NCBI RefSeq assembly: GCF_030272615.1
Contig: NC_081406.1
Location: forward strand, 475,126,900-475,190,899
Direction of reading: 5' to 3'
Length of the DNA stretch: 64,000 nucleotides
From: Cryptomeria japonica
Taxonomy: Eukaryota > Streptophyta > Pinopsida > Cupressales > Cupressaceae
Shown here one piece after another: positions 23,344 to 35,114 of the stretch. Every line of letters begins with the position of its first letter. Position 1 is the stretch's first letter. The notes beneath the pieces are model-generated. The model saw nothing but the letters and a program-made list of their open reading frames with translations. It ran no database searches and was not told where the DNA came from. A program made the position numbers and the translations under genes.

Positions 23344-26300
23344 CATGTTGAGTGAAATTTTCCTTTAGTGGTCAATATTTAAATGATTTCAAAAGGGTCT
23401 TTTAAAGCCTTCTTTTAAATTGGAAGTGAGAGTTTAAGTGGAAAAGCATATTCCTCACATAGATTTAAGTTGAAAAGGAATCAAGATTTGAAAGTAAAAG
23501 ATTTTTCCACGAAAGCTCAAATTGTTTAGGGATGAGGTCTTGCTTTTTGCTAGTTCTCTTGCTATTAAAATCCCAACATGACATTAAGAACTCATCAAAA
23601 ATAAGTTATGCATGATTATATTTTTCAGTTCTTTAGTTCAAGAGCTCGATCTTTCATTTTTCTCATCTTCCAAAGGTTCAATAGACAATTCACTAAGTTT
23701 CAATGTGGGATATGCCTCTCAACTTAGCCAAAGAGAATGAGGAGGGATGAATAAGTTGTGAAGTTAGCTAGAACTATGTCATGCAAAGACCATACATCTC
23801 AATAGTCACAGATCAAGTTCTTTTATTCTCATAATTCTTATCTCACTTTTTTTGAAGAAGGAAGGTAGTTTGTGTATGCTAAAATGGTTTATCTTATTCC
23901 ATTTTTGAGAGTATGTGTATGATAGAGAAGGGAAAGCTAGATAGAAATAGCACAAGTTTTGAGATTTCTGAACAACATAAGGGTTTCCTATCATTAAAAT
24001 GTACATTTGTCAATTGCCTCTAAGAAATCCCTCTCAGATTTAGGCCAAGGAATGAATGATTGAATCATTAGTAAAAATGGTATAGGTCTCAAGAGATTTT
24101 ACATGGATTTTTTCTTAGTTTCATGCCCAAGACTGTGAGAAAGAGACCTCACAAACATATGGCATAATCAATGAAGAGAAGAGATTAGTAAGAAGTCTCC
24201 AAAAAGAATACATATAGATATTTCTTAATCACAAAATCAGTCTTAGTGCGGGTTTAAATTCAGCCATAATTTTTTTTTGTAGTCGTAGAGAGCTCGAATC
24301 TAGCAACCTCCATGGCCTAAAAAACAATATGGCATCTCAAAAAGGTCACAATACATCAACAAGGGCACACAGTGAAAGCATAAGAGCATGTAAAGAGCAG
24401 TCCAAATCCCAAAGAATGGACAGTGCAAAAGGCCTAAGACTGTGAAAGGATGTATTGACAATACAGATGCAGAAAGGGAATCCATTAGTGCAGCAAAACA
24501 CAAAGGTTATCAATGAATACAATCATGAATGAATGGAGCATGGTCCATTAGAGGGTTAGATGGTAGTCTACCAGAGCTATCATTCAAATTCATGTAGTCA
24601 TAGTAAAGAGCATCATGTGAGAGCTACAAGCCCAAAGAAGGATAATAAACAATATATTCAAAGAAAGACAGTTAAGGAGGCATGACAATAATTTTATGTC
24701 AATCAACCATAGAAAGCTTTTCACAAAAACATGACATTATAGTCATGACTACAATCGAGGGTCTGGGCTACTATATCATTATAAGAAATGGTCATAGTAA
24801 ATGGAAGTTGTGTTAAGGACAAAGATAGTTACAATAATAGTCATAAAGCCACCTATTAAAAGCTTGAAGACCTTTAGTACAATATCATATCAGTTCTTGC
24901 TGATAAAATAACAGAGAAAAGATACAATTCAAAAGGGTAAAATCATTCACAATGGCCAAAACCCTAGTAGTAGTATGATCCCCAATCTAAAGAATATTTT
25001 GAAGTGATATAGCAATTGTCTCATCCAAATAGTAAGCTACAATAGTGAACAAATCAAGAGCAACATTTATAGTCCAAAACTTACATGGTGCCATTGAGAA
25101 TAGTCAAAAGCTACAAGATAGTAGAAAGGATGCTAATAAGACATAGGAGATTTGACAATTAATGATGCAATGATGCTACAGTATCCTACAAAGTCTACTA
25201 CGAGGAATGGATCCTTTAGATAGGCCTATAAGATAGTGTTATTTCTACCATGACAGTCCTTTCAAGAGCACAATTCATTAAAGATATGAGCAGCCATTGT
25301 TGCTAAAGGAGGTTTGTTCCTTATCAAAATATAGTAACACTTCACAATCATAAGGATAGAGCACATTTATAGGGTTGTTAAACAAAGAAAATAATGACAA
25401 TTTCATGTCATGAAGATAGTCTGTGAAGGTCTTAGACTGTAGATTGCAAGCAAAAAGTCATTATCACTAAATGATGACAATGATTAGCCTTTAAATGACA
25501 GTAAGAATATTACAATGTAAGGAGCAATAATGAATAACATACTCAAAAGGGTCTAATGGTATTTGGACTTCACAAAGATCCTGGAAAGAAGGTATTATTG
25601 CAGCCTTATAACAAAATGTAGTCTCAGACCTTCATGAGTCCTAAGGTAGTCATTTTGCAGCCAAGTGTTGAACTTTGCTGCCTAAAGCAGACCTAGTGCA
25701 GTGAATATGAAGCAGGTCAGAGAGCTTGATAGATAAGGAAATCACAACAGTCTGAGCATTAAGGAGTAAGGTTAACTTCATGAGAGAAGAATCAAAGGAC
25801 ATCACAACAGTGGTAACACAAAGATAAAGTCATGGAAAATCCATACCTACAAGTAGCAAGTGTTGCAGCATTGCATTCAATGAACAGAGAAATGTGGGTA
25901 CGTAGCCCTCAAAGAGAAGAGTTTAATCACAGTGCAACATGGAGATATCATTACTTTCCATGAGAGATGAAAGTGTAGTTATGATAGTCTTTTGAGTAGT
26001 TGGACTGCTATAATCATACACAAGAAAATGATTAAAGGTGGAGTTATTTCAATCATAATATGGTTAGAGGCCCAAATGGAATGATTTTAGGGCAAAACCA
26101 ATAGTTTAAGCTCAGTTTAGACTCCATATAGATAAATCTTTAGTTGAGACAACTTCTTAACTAGTTATCAGCCAGTTTGAGTTAGTTTGTCATTCCACAC
26201 TTTTGTCCCTTTCGACCTATCTTCTTGTGATGACTATATTGGCTATGTTTGTATAATGTGTTATCTTAGATTATTATTTTTTCCTATAGTGTCTTTAGCC

Positions 26301-29023
26301 ATCATTAAGATCTCTATGTTTTTGGACTGTGGCTACTATTAGAGCTTTTGAGTTAGAATATTAAATCTTCCTTAGAAAATTAGTACTCCTTTATCAACAT
26401 TGTTGCTCTGACAATGAAATATCCTTAAGATAAATTGGGACTATCTTATGATAATCATATTCACCTTTATGTGACTAGGTCTACAATAGAGTAGTCATGA
26501 CTCTTACTTTGCATGCTATATTATCATATTATGACTGCTATATTATCACCACTCTCAGAATAGGTATGTTTCATCTTGTTATTCCTATCCCTTGTTTTAT
26601 AGTTATTTTCATGTATTTGGATCCCTATCTATGAAAGCAAGGGTTTCCATGCATATAAAAGGGCTTAAGGATTCAGTCCCAGCAAGAAAATACATCATAG
26701 GCACAATCTTTCTTTATTCTCTTCCTAAAAACATGATCATTATCATGATCTTAGGCATAATCATTAACATGATGATTGTACCATATAGATATGTTAATTG
26801 TATAACTCATTATAGCATTTTTATGGTAATGATTATCTTTAACCATGTTTTACACATAAAAATAAATATTACCATATTTTTCTTCTGACAAGGTTATTTG
26901 TCCTGATGAACTACAACATTCAATGAATTAAACTATTATCATTGGATCAAGATCTTATGGATAATACAAGTTTATAACCTTTAGTTCCCATTTCAAGTTT
27001 ATTGAATTATTGACTAATCCCTAAAGTCTTGGTAAAATAAGTATCTCAAAACAATACACACAATAGGTTGTTATATGGTAGTGCACCCATTTTGTATGTT
27101 TCCATTCCCTTGATATCAAGTAAAAAATAGGTTTTGAATAGAAAATTCCTTAAAATCTAAACTGCACTTGCACATATCCCAATTGGTAACTTTGAAAGTT
27201 AGGCTACATAATTAATGGCATTTCCTTACAAACATGATAGTTTAGAACATAATACTGCATAGTCAAAATATTGCTATTAGATGGGACATAAAACACGTCT
27301 CTCATAAGACAACATATCGAACTCTACAAATAAGTTCTCACAAACTACCATTTGCCAAAACCTTAATTAATCCTTGCAACAAGGAAAGAAAACCATAATA
27401 CATTTCAAGTTTGACATAGCTTCCCATATACCGAACATACACCACACTTAATACAATCTACAATTGTCTCTATTTACTATAACAACTACACAATTACTTA
27501 ACATTGATCCTTACAAGAAACATGCAACACTTTTGTACACTCTCAATGTCAGGATTTAAAAACCCACTCTTTCTTAATTAAAACTTTGAGAATTTACCCT
27601 ATTGAAATTTGCAACATTAGTTTAGTGTATGTTACAGTTAGAGATTGTCAATGAAATTAATATAGTAAATTATCTGTGTTACAAACCCTAAGCAATTCCC
27701 ACCTTTGACATAAGCACAACCATCATATAATGAACACTAAAACTTAGTTATCAAACCACTACTATTACCTGCCATACTATAGGCTACCGTGCTACAGGTT
27801 GATACAACATTTAACTATTTTTAACTCATTACATGTCCACATTGTGAGTGAGATTAGATTACAATTCTAATACCACTCAAGTATATCAAACTAATTTATT
27901 AAGACAGTTAACTTGCAAGATTACAATGTTTTCATAATTAAGAGAAGGTTCTAGTAATATCATTTCCAATGCAGAGTTACTTTTATGATAATACCTCTAT
28001 TGTCATAACCACAGAGTTGAGAGAATCATAAAATCCTATGCTCTTTGAAGAGACTCTGTGAATAACATGCATGCCCACACCTTGTTCTAAAATTTGATTC
28101 ATATGGAGCAATGTGACAACATCTTAAGTGAGACATAGCTTAACATTTATAAGCACAATCACCATGCAGTCAAACTAGTCATACTTTTACCAAGCAAATT
28201 ACACAATGACCTTACAGTAGATCTAATGATAACATACCATGTATTTACTTAGTGGTATTACTATCAAACAAGTCATAATATACCACAAAATATACACAAT
28301 GTGGGTGTGTATGTGTTTTTGGGAGATGCAATTGTGGTGTCCTCAATAGATTATTTTTTGAATTTTTTTCAAATGCGAATGTGAAATGCAAACCTTCACA
28401 TTTTCTAACCACCACTATCCCAATGTGGGAAAGGTGAGAGCATATGGTGATTGGGACATTAACCTACTAATGGAAAGCTGCATAGTATTACTATTAACAA
28501 TATGAATGATAAAGAAATGAAATACTCTTCTATATTCAATTTTAGAAATAATAAGAAACAATTGTCCAACAATTTAGAAAAAAACATTTTGTGAAATAGT
28601 TGGAAAACAATTTGCATAAATATGAAGTATTCAAAACAAGAGTAGGTATATTTGAAATTCCAAATGAAGGATGAATAGTGCTGCAAATTGGAACTATTGT
28701 GAACTATAATAGCCAATACTTAACAAATGTTATCTTGAGATGGCAACAACTGAATATGGAAATTTAATCCTCACAAGATACTATAATGAGTTATCCAATT
28801 AAGATATCTATATGATTGTTCTTTCCTAACTTGTGTTAGTGTTAGGAACTTTCATATTACTATTCATTGTTATTCTAATAAATTTTATATAAAATGCAGT
28901 ACGAAAGCCTCAAATAATTACAATAATCATTCAACAACAATGTGATGATGGTTTGTAGATGGGTTTGGTGATGGCCAATCTCTATCATGTTAGATTTAAT
29001 TTTTATTCTATGAACTGATGCAG
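23344..29023. other. CACTA interior, no gene recognised
   Basis: About 5.7 kb of AT-rich sequence without a supported reading frame. The open stretch at 26592-26888 (98 codons, very rich in Ile, Met and Tyr) has the composition of random AT-rich DNA. I found no LTR pair, TIR or protein motif here. Confidence 0.5.
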
Positions 29024-29103
29024 TCAAGGACAAGACACCTGAGAAATTTGTAGGAGGCGAAGGAGCCCCGAGTACCCCAGGCACAGCTACAACTGCTATT
29101 TGA
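29024..29103 (+). pseudogene. Exon-like fragment, possible captured gene end
   Basis: After a pyrimidine-rich stretch and GATGCAG, the frame reads KDKTPEKFVGGEGAPSTPG then TATTAI and a TGA at 29101. Its GC content is clearly above the surrounding sequence and the composition (Gly, Pro, Thr) is protein-like. It could be the terminal exon of a gene fragment carried by the CACTA. Only 26 codons long and unrecognised, so weak. Confidence 0.25.
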
Positions 29104-29962
29104 AATTTTCCTTCACAAGCTTTCAAATCTTATTGTCTAGAGACTCTGCATTTAACAGAATTTAGGTGACCTCAAGAACTATTTATTATACCTTTTCATT
29201 TAATCCATTAAAACCCCTTTATTGTTAATCAGAGTTCCATGATTTATAAGAATTCTATCTTGTAAGCTTGTGCTATATAATTGCAAAAGAAACCAGTTGA
29301 AGAATACAAAAAACTAATGCCAGTATTGGGTATTTACCTAGATTCGACCTTGGGGCTATGAAGTTGTTGATGTATAGGAATAAGAACCTTTTTGAGATCT
29401 CTAAACCCTTAGAAAACCAGAGCTAGAGAGTTTTCTTGGCATGAAGGGAAAAGATGGAGATTGTAGCTACGTCAATCCCATCCATTGGAAAACCCTACCC
29501 ATGTTAGATCCTTCCCGCATTTGAAAATTGCATGTCGAATATGATGTTACTGTCCTCACCTGAGCAAAGACAAATGAGTTGAGTGCAAAGAAAAGAGGGA
29601 AAAAAATATTATTTTACAAAAATTATTTTTTATTTGTCTTAATTTGAGACAATTAACTATTAAAAAATATATTATAAACATAGAATGTAATTAAGAAAAT
29701 TATTTTGTCTTAAATTAACATCTTAAACACTTCTATTGTGTAGTAGTGTGAAATAAAAAGTTAGTAAGAAAATGTAGGATTGACAATATAATAACATTAT
29801 CAGGAAAGGCCCATGCTTGTAATTTTAAAATTTATATGATATGGGTCAAGACTGTGGGAAATAATTAGGGGTTAAACAATTAAGAAAGACATGCCAAAAA
29901 TTCACTTCCTTCTAAAAATTCACTTCTTGCCATTATTGAAAATATTAAAATAATAAATTATG

Positions 29963-30020
29963 ATATATACACACACATACATATGTGTGTGTGTATATGT
30001 ATGTGTGTGTGTGTGTGTGT
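29963..30020. repeat. CA/GT-rich simple repeat
   Basis: Alternating ACACAC and GTGTGT tracts around ATACATATGTGTG, forming a short near-palindrome, just inside the right subterminal region of the CACTA. Confidence 0.85.
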
Positions 30021-30054
30021 CCAAGCATAAATCTGATGTTTAGTTGTGTATCTT

Positions 30055-30263
30055 ACCTGATGATCAAATTAGTCATTTATTTAGCCATTTTTATTTGTGT
30101 GACTAATTATTTAGATGTGTTTTCTTACTTGATGACCAAATTAGTCATTTATTTAGTCATTTATAGTTGTGTTGCAAAAAATGACTAGAATTTGGTCATT
30201 TTAACTTGTCGTGACTAAAATTTTTAGTCACTTGGTCATTTATTTGCTACATTTCTACTAGTG
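30055..30263. repeat. Right subterminal and terminal repeats of the CACTA element
   Basis: TTAGTCATTTATTTAG-type words repeat at 30070-30090 and 30145-30165, then TGACTAGAATTTGGTCATT, GTGACTAAAATTTTTAGTCAC (a perfect inverted pair) and the terminal CTACTAGTG ending at 30263, next to CTT. They mirror the left end at 6317-6780. Confidence 0.78.
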
Positions 30264-30266
30264 CTT

Positions 30267-32167
30267 CCAACATCATTGTCCTAGAAGTTTCTTGAATGGT
30301 TTTGTTCTTCCTTTCCACAACTCCATTTTGCTGAGCGGTTCTCAGAGCAAATAACTATCTTCTTATCCCATATCTTGAAAATATTGAATTTTTCAAGAGA
30401 TTCAGACTTCTCCCTTAAGAAAGTAACCCACATCATCCTAGAATAATCATCAATCAACAACATGAAATATATGTCTCCTTGAAAACTCCTTACTCTAGAA
30501 GGACTACACATATCAGTATGCACAAGATCCAATAATCCACTTGAACAATTTTTCTTACTTTTGAAAGTAACTTTGATTTATTTCCCTAACTAACATTCCT
30601 TGCACATAGAGTTAGCAGGTTTCATCAATCTAGGAAGATCTCTCATAGCCTGCGTAGAACTTATCTTGACAATGTTATCAAAATTCACATGACACATTCT
30701 TCCATGCCACAACCAACTTTCATCAATCTGAGCAATCAAACATATTTTACCAACACTATTTAAGTGAAATATATTACCTTTAATCCTTGTACCTAATACA
30801 ATCTCAATTCCGGAACTACCCAAGCATCTACACTTCTCATTCTTGAATTTAAGATCATATCCCTTGTCAACCATCTATCCAACACTCAAAATATTATGTT
30901 TTAGACCTTCTACATATAAGACATCATCAATATTGTACTTACCATCAAGAGAAATGGAACCTCTGCCATAGACTATACCAGCTTTATCATCACCAAACTT
31001 CACAACGCCACCTTCATACTTTTCCAAGCTTACAAACTTACTCTTATCACCTGTCATATGGTGAGAGAATCTACTATCAATCACCCATTCATTTTTCTCT
31101 TCAACTTGTGCAGACAAAGCTCTTTCCACATTTATGCAGCTAGCATAATCAGTAGGCATTGGATCATCTTCCTTGATAGCAATAAATACCCATTCATTAT
31201 CAATTGAACCTCCTTTATCAAATTCATCATTTGTCACACCTTCATCAGCAACATAATAACATCTCTTCTGAAATGTAGGTTTTTTAGGTCTTGGCTTAGG
31301 AACTCTTTATGGACACCTTGAGGCAAAATGACCTATCTTATTGCAGGACAAACATTTAAGAGGCAATTTTCCTTGATACTTGCCACCTCGTTTGGGTAAT
31401 AACTTGGAAATAAGGTCTTCAATATCCTAAAACTCATGCTCTTCTTCTTCAATTTTATTCCTCTCCTTCTCATATCTGGACATCCACCTTGAAGAACTTT
31501 CTCCTGGATCATATCTCTGCTTATCCTTTCCGAAAATAGTAGCCTTGAATGCAAATTCTACCTTAGGAAGAGAATCACCAAACTCACTCAACTCAAAAGT
31601 TGAAAGCTTATTCCAATCAACATGTCTCTGGTTACCTCTATCGCAATTATGATCTCCTCAATAGCAACAACTATATGCTTGTAGGATGCAGGTAAAGATC
31701 TGAGTACTTTAGTAGCAACAATCTCTGATTCATCCAACTTTCCACCAGCACATGTAATATTGCACACAAGTTCATTCACCTTCTGCATGTAAGAAGTGAT
31801 GTTCTCATCTTCACTCATCCTCAACATCTCATATTTTCCCTTTAGGCTCTACGGGCAATCTATAACTATCAACTTCATACAAGGTTTCTAACTTCTTCCA
31901 GGTCTCATGAGCAGTGTGCAATTACATTATATTTGTCATCTCGAAGTCAGTCAGAGAACTCTACATTGCTTCCTTAGCCCTAATATTGTATTCATCACTT
32001 TTTCTCTCAATTAGAGTTGAAGGACCATTTGTAGGAATAGTATACTTGCTTTTAGTAATATCCCAATAGGTTTCGCCAATGCATCTCAAATGACACTCCA
32101 TACGACTTTTCCAAAGAGAGTAATTAGTACCATCAAATCTCAGATTGTCCTTCTTGTAAGTTTCCAT
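30267..32167 (-). pseudogene. Copia-A gag, protease and start of integrase
   Basis: Minus-strand ATG at 32165-32167 opens METYKKDNLRFDGTNYSLWK, the usual Copia gag start. Further features: ENITSYMQKVNELV near 31800, a zinc knuckle CLSCNKIGHFASRC (CX2CX4HX4C) at about 31314-31355, and the protease site WVIDSRFSHHMTGDKSKF near 31050, in which the Gly of DSG is Arg. The pre-integrase domain has WLWHGRMCHVNFDNIVK near 30680, and integrase starts with the first Asp in LVHTDMCSPS (30520) and YSRMMWVTFLREKSE. The frame then jumps from FKIWDKKI to the QQNGVVERKN motif, so some 40-60 codons with the second catalytic Asp are deleted. The coding sequence continues at 6307 across the CACTA. Confidence 0.85.
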
Positions 32168-32208
32168 CTTGGATCACCTCAAACGATTAAGAAGATTCTT
32201 CAAAGGAA

Positions 32209-32223
32209 CCTGCTTTGATACCA
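32209..32223 (-). other. Primer binding site of Copia-A
   Basis: On the minus strand TGGTATCAAAGCAGG lies three bases after the LTR end CATCA, complementary to a tRNA-Met 3' end. It fixes the right LTR as the 5' LTR and the element as minus strand. Confidence 0.85.
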
Positions 32224-32225
32224 AT

Positions 32226-33132
32226 TGATGAAATAGGGCAGACAATTGAGAGGGGAGGGGTTGAATCAACTATCTCAAAAACTTACACAAATTAAACTTA
32301 ATCTAAGATCTAATAATTAAACATACAAGCATAAATCATCAACACACATAACACCAAGATTTTGACATGGAAACCCGGTTAAGGGAAAAACCATGGTGGG
32401 GATGGACCCACAAAATAGGTATTTTGTTAGAAGTATTATAATGGGGAATGTACATGCATTCAGACACACTTCCTAGAGCTCACTGCTCAAAATAAGAAGG
32501 CTCACTACCTATACATACATATTTGAATCACATCTGGAAATAATGAACTAGAAAATAACATCTTTTTAATGTCTGGTTCAGTTCCATTGAAGCACAAAAC
32601 AACATTCTTCTTCGCACTTATTTTTTGTCTTCAAAATATGTATACATTCAACACAAACACACTCATCCACACCTTTCTCATACCCCAAATTCAAAGTTAT
32701 TACATTTATTTATACACAACATCAACCTTGGATGAATCATCAAGGTCGGCTCAACACTCACCACCTAATTACAAAAATATAATCACACTCAATACAATAC
32801 AATACTATATGCGGACCAAGCAATGTCAGTCAAGACATAGCACAAACCTAAATCAATCACATCAAACATGTTGCACCTCAACAAATTATGCCTTGATCAT
32901 CTGCAACATGCTACAATCATCTGGTCGGCCAAGAACATGAAGAACACCAACATATTGAAATAAATCATCAATTGCGAGCTTAATGATCAATGCGTACCAC
33001 CAAAATAAAAGGAACATGATCCAGTTACATCCACACGTATCATGAATTAGTATAGAAACATCCACACCAATACAAACTACTAGAATTACCAATATCTTCA
33101 TACCAGAGCTCAAGAACACTAACTACAATGAC
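32226..33132 (-). repeat. 5' LTR of Copia-A, truncated
   Basis: It matches 2552-3375 of the left LTR base for base apart from scattered changes and short indels, up to CACTAACTACAATGA. It then ends where another LTR-like sequence begins at 33133-33136. About 530 bases of U3 present in the left LTR are missing. Confidence 0.82.
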
Positions 33133-33135
33133 TGT

Positions 33136-33900
33136 TGTAGTGTCATAAAATTGTGCCTCCTGCAATTTTAACCACATTTTAAGTTCTCACCTTGGCAACG
33201 ACACCCTTGTTGACCAAGACCTCTTTCTACATTTTCACCCCTTGACCCCTTCCTGTTTGAGCCCTGAGGTAGCCTTAGGACCTTGTATGGCCCCCAAGAT
33301 AGGGCAGGACAGGGGCATGGTGCCCCTATCCCACCCTCTTAAGGTGGCCACAAGATAGGTCCCCCCTGCCCTATCTGCACTTCGGGATCCAAAATCTCCC
33401 TGATGTAGGCCTTTGGTGAGATGAATTAATCTTTTGAGGCATGTATAAAAGGGAGTTGGTTTTCTCATTTGTGGGAGGAAAAATTCAAGCAATAATTAGA
33501 TAAGAAAGCATAGGCGAAGATATACAGCATCAAGTGTTCAAGCATTCAAGTCTTCTTCATTCATCCATTAGAGCAATATTACAACATTCATTTGCAAGTA
33601 TGTGTGTGTGTGTTAGGGTTTTGTCATGTTACATGCCATTCTATGCAACACTTGTGATTGCATTCAAGAGGCAAAGCAATCATCATCAACAAGTTACAGA
33701 TCTACAAGGTATACATTTTCATTGTTTATATTCAAGCATTTGCAATTACTTTCTTTCAAGGTTGATTCCTCAACCGGGGTTTGACTGAGGCAAACCCCTA
33801 TCCACAACCCCTTTTCCTCTCTTTTTTGTGTGTAGGTTGCAGGTGCGTAGCTATAATTGTAGGTTTGGGCTTCATTTGCAGAGACAGAAGAACCCTTTGT
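33136..33900 (+). repeat. Gypsy-type LTR, solo or truncated
   Basis: Starts TGTAGTGTCATAAAATTG, the style of plant Gypsy LTRs. It has a TATA box (TATAAAAGGGAG) at 33444 with an expected start about 30 bases on, and a T/GTGTG-rich 3' part. It lacks a visible partner LTR, PBS or coding part, and I could not find a clear TSD, so the right end near 33900 is uncertain. Confidence 0.5.
33444..33455 (+). promoter_or_regulatory. TATA box in the LTR
   Basis: TATAAAAGGGAG in the middle of an LTR-like sequence, at the position expected for the U3/R promoter. This supports plus orientation of that LTR. Confidence 0.5.
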
Positions 33901-33911
33901 TAGAAAGTTCA

Positions 33912-33955
33912 AATAATCGGAAGACAACTGAGAAGGGGGGGTGAATCAGTTGTCG
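33912..33955 (-). repeat. Short Copia LTR end fragment
   Basis: AGACAACTGAGAAGG, a G run and GTGAATCAGTTGTC repeat the outermost part of the Copia-A LTRs (2566-2610, 32239-32275). Similarity stops after about 45 bases. It is either a truncated LTR or what is left after a deletion. Confidence 0.5.
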
Positions 33956-35114
33956 GAGATGGGTAAAAGTACAAACCTGTGTCACACTTTTACAAAGGAA
34001 AAGGCTAACACAACAATAACTGTTCAATTTCGTCGCCATAAAAGTGTAATTTGCATTTTGAATTTGAAGATGATGTAAACTGATGAAATGTGTAAAATTT
34101 GTTGAAGTTTAAGTCTACTATTTTTTGAATTTTTTTTGTCAATAATTTATATGTTTTTTTTAGCTTTAAAGTCCATTTTTATATTGCTGAAAAATAGGGG
34201 GTTTGGTTCCCACCTCAAAAGTAAATGTAAATCAACTTTTTTTTCTCATTTTGATATCATTTATAGATCGCATATTTATATAGTGCATGAAAAAAAATTT
34301 AAAAAATTGATGTATATTTTGTTTGTAATAGCAATTGAAAGTCGAATACACCAGAATTTAATAGTTTTTGTCTCCCACCACAATTTGTCTATTCAATTTA
34401 TGATAATCCAAAATCTTTTTTTTTTTCAAATAAAGTGGCATTTTGGAGCGAGTAGGAAGATTATAAAGGGGCAAAGATTTTGAATTTTTTTTCGGAAGGC
34501 ATCTACCCTTTCCAAGTATGTTATTTGAAATTATTTTTTAAATCATGCTTAATTTACAATATTCGATGTTTTTTTGGAAATTAAATATTTTTTAGATTAA
34601 CCATATTCTTTAGTCACTGCAATACGACGATAACCATTACTTGGCCATATATCCAACACTATTTAGTACTGAATTATATTATATTTTATTTCCTAATACT
34701 TGACTCAAATTCTCTATATATTAGCTAAGTGATTTCAAGCAATTAATGTTATTAAATCACATTCATATGTGCATTGCATATAGTCAAATGAATCTAATTG
34801 AAGTATACTTACTTTCTTACTTTTTATCAATGCTCCTAAATTTCTTGAGCCTTATTTTTTCATTTTCTAAATTATAAAAAATTGGACTTCAAGTCAAATG
34901 ATCTAAATAGATGAAATTTACACATGTTAATTTTAAAAATGCAAAATTATTTATACATTTCACTAATTACATTTTTTTTGTTAAGAACCAACGAAAAGTT
35001 ATTAGATATATAACCTTTTTAGTTCAAAGCACTAAATTTTGAAGATTTGCATATTTGCATGTGTTGTTTTTAGGTTCAAAGCACAAAATTTTGAAGATAT
35101 AAATATTTTTTGCA
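33956..35114. other. 5' flank of the transposase-like gene
   Basis: Very AT-rich, no reading frame. One small inverted pair (GTAAAAGT and ACTTTTAC at 33963-33993) lies near the left side. The left end of the presumed DNA transposon should lie in this stretch, but I cannot define a terminal inverted repeat by eye. Confidence 0.3.

Larger units (their letters stand above)
6317..30263. mobile_element. CACTA (En/Spm) DNA transposon, about 24 kb with nested insertions
   Basis: The right end reads, from outside in, CACTAGTAGAAATGTAGC; the left end reads TACTAGTACAAAAACAACC, the same terminal repeat with its first C changed to T. The TSD is CTT and the Copia-A integrase frame is continuous once the element is removed. 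Both ends have 150-450 bases of subterminal repeats built on TGACTAAA/TTAGTCATT. These are the hallmarks of the CACTA superfamily. Inside are a LINE remnant, Gypsy-B (10530-16851), a probable solo LTR (19398-23338) and exon-like pieces of an unrecognised gene (9190-17024). I find no TNP2-type transposase, so it was probably mobilised in trans or lost its own gene. Without the two LTR insertions it is about 13.7 kb. Confidence 0.82.
2552..33132 (-). mobile_element. Copia-A: minus-strand Copia retrotransposon split by a CACTA element
   Basis: Both LTRs start (plus strand) with TGATGAAATAGGG, at 2552 and 32226. The 5' LTR (right) is followed inward by a tRNA-Met-type PBS and gag; the 3' LTR (left) is preceded by the RT/RNase H end of pol. 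Gag, protease and part of integrase lie at 30267-32167, and the rest of integrase, RT and RNase H at 4207-6307. The 24 kb between them is the CACTA. Removing the CACTA and one CTT restores the integrase reading across the junction. The right LTR is truncated at about 33132, so no TSD can be confirmed; the left flank is CCAAT (2547-2551). Confidence 0.88.

Noticed and set aside
26592-26888. 98-codon open frame with hydrophobic stretches suggesting a membrane protein
   Set aside because: Ile/Met/Tyr-rich composition is what AT-rich non-coding DNA gives; no start context, homologue or exon structure seen.
32209-32223. tRNA-like matches (also at 2201, 11377, 38561, 58405)
   Set aside because: These are short primer binding sites complementary to tRNA 3' ends, not tRNA genes; no cloverleaf surrounds them.
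33235-33492. Minus-strand open frame of 85 codons
   Set aside because: It falls within an LTR with its own TATA box on the other strand and resembles no protein.
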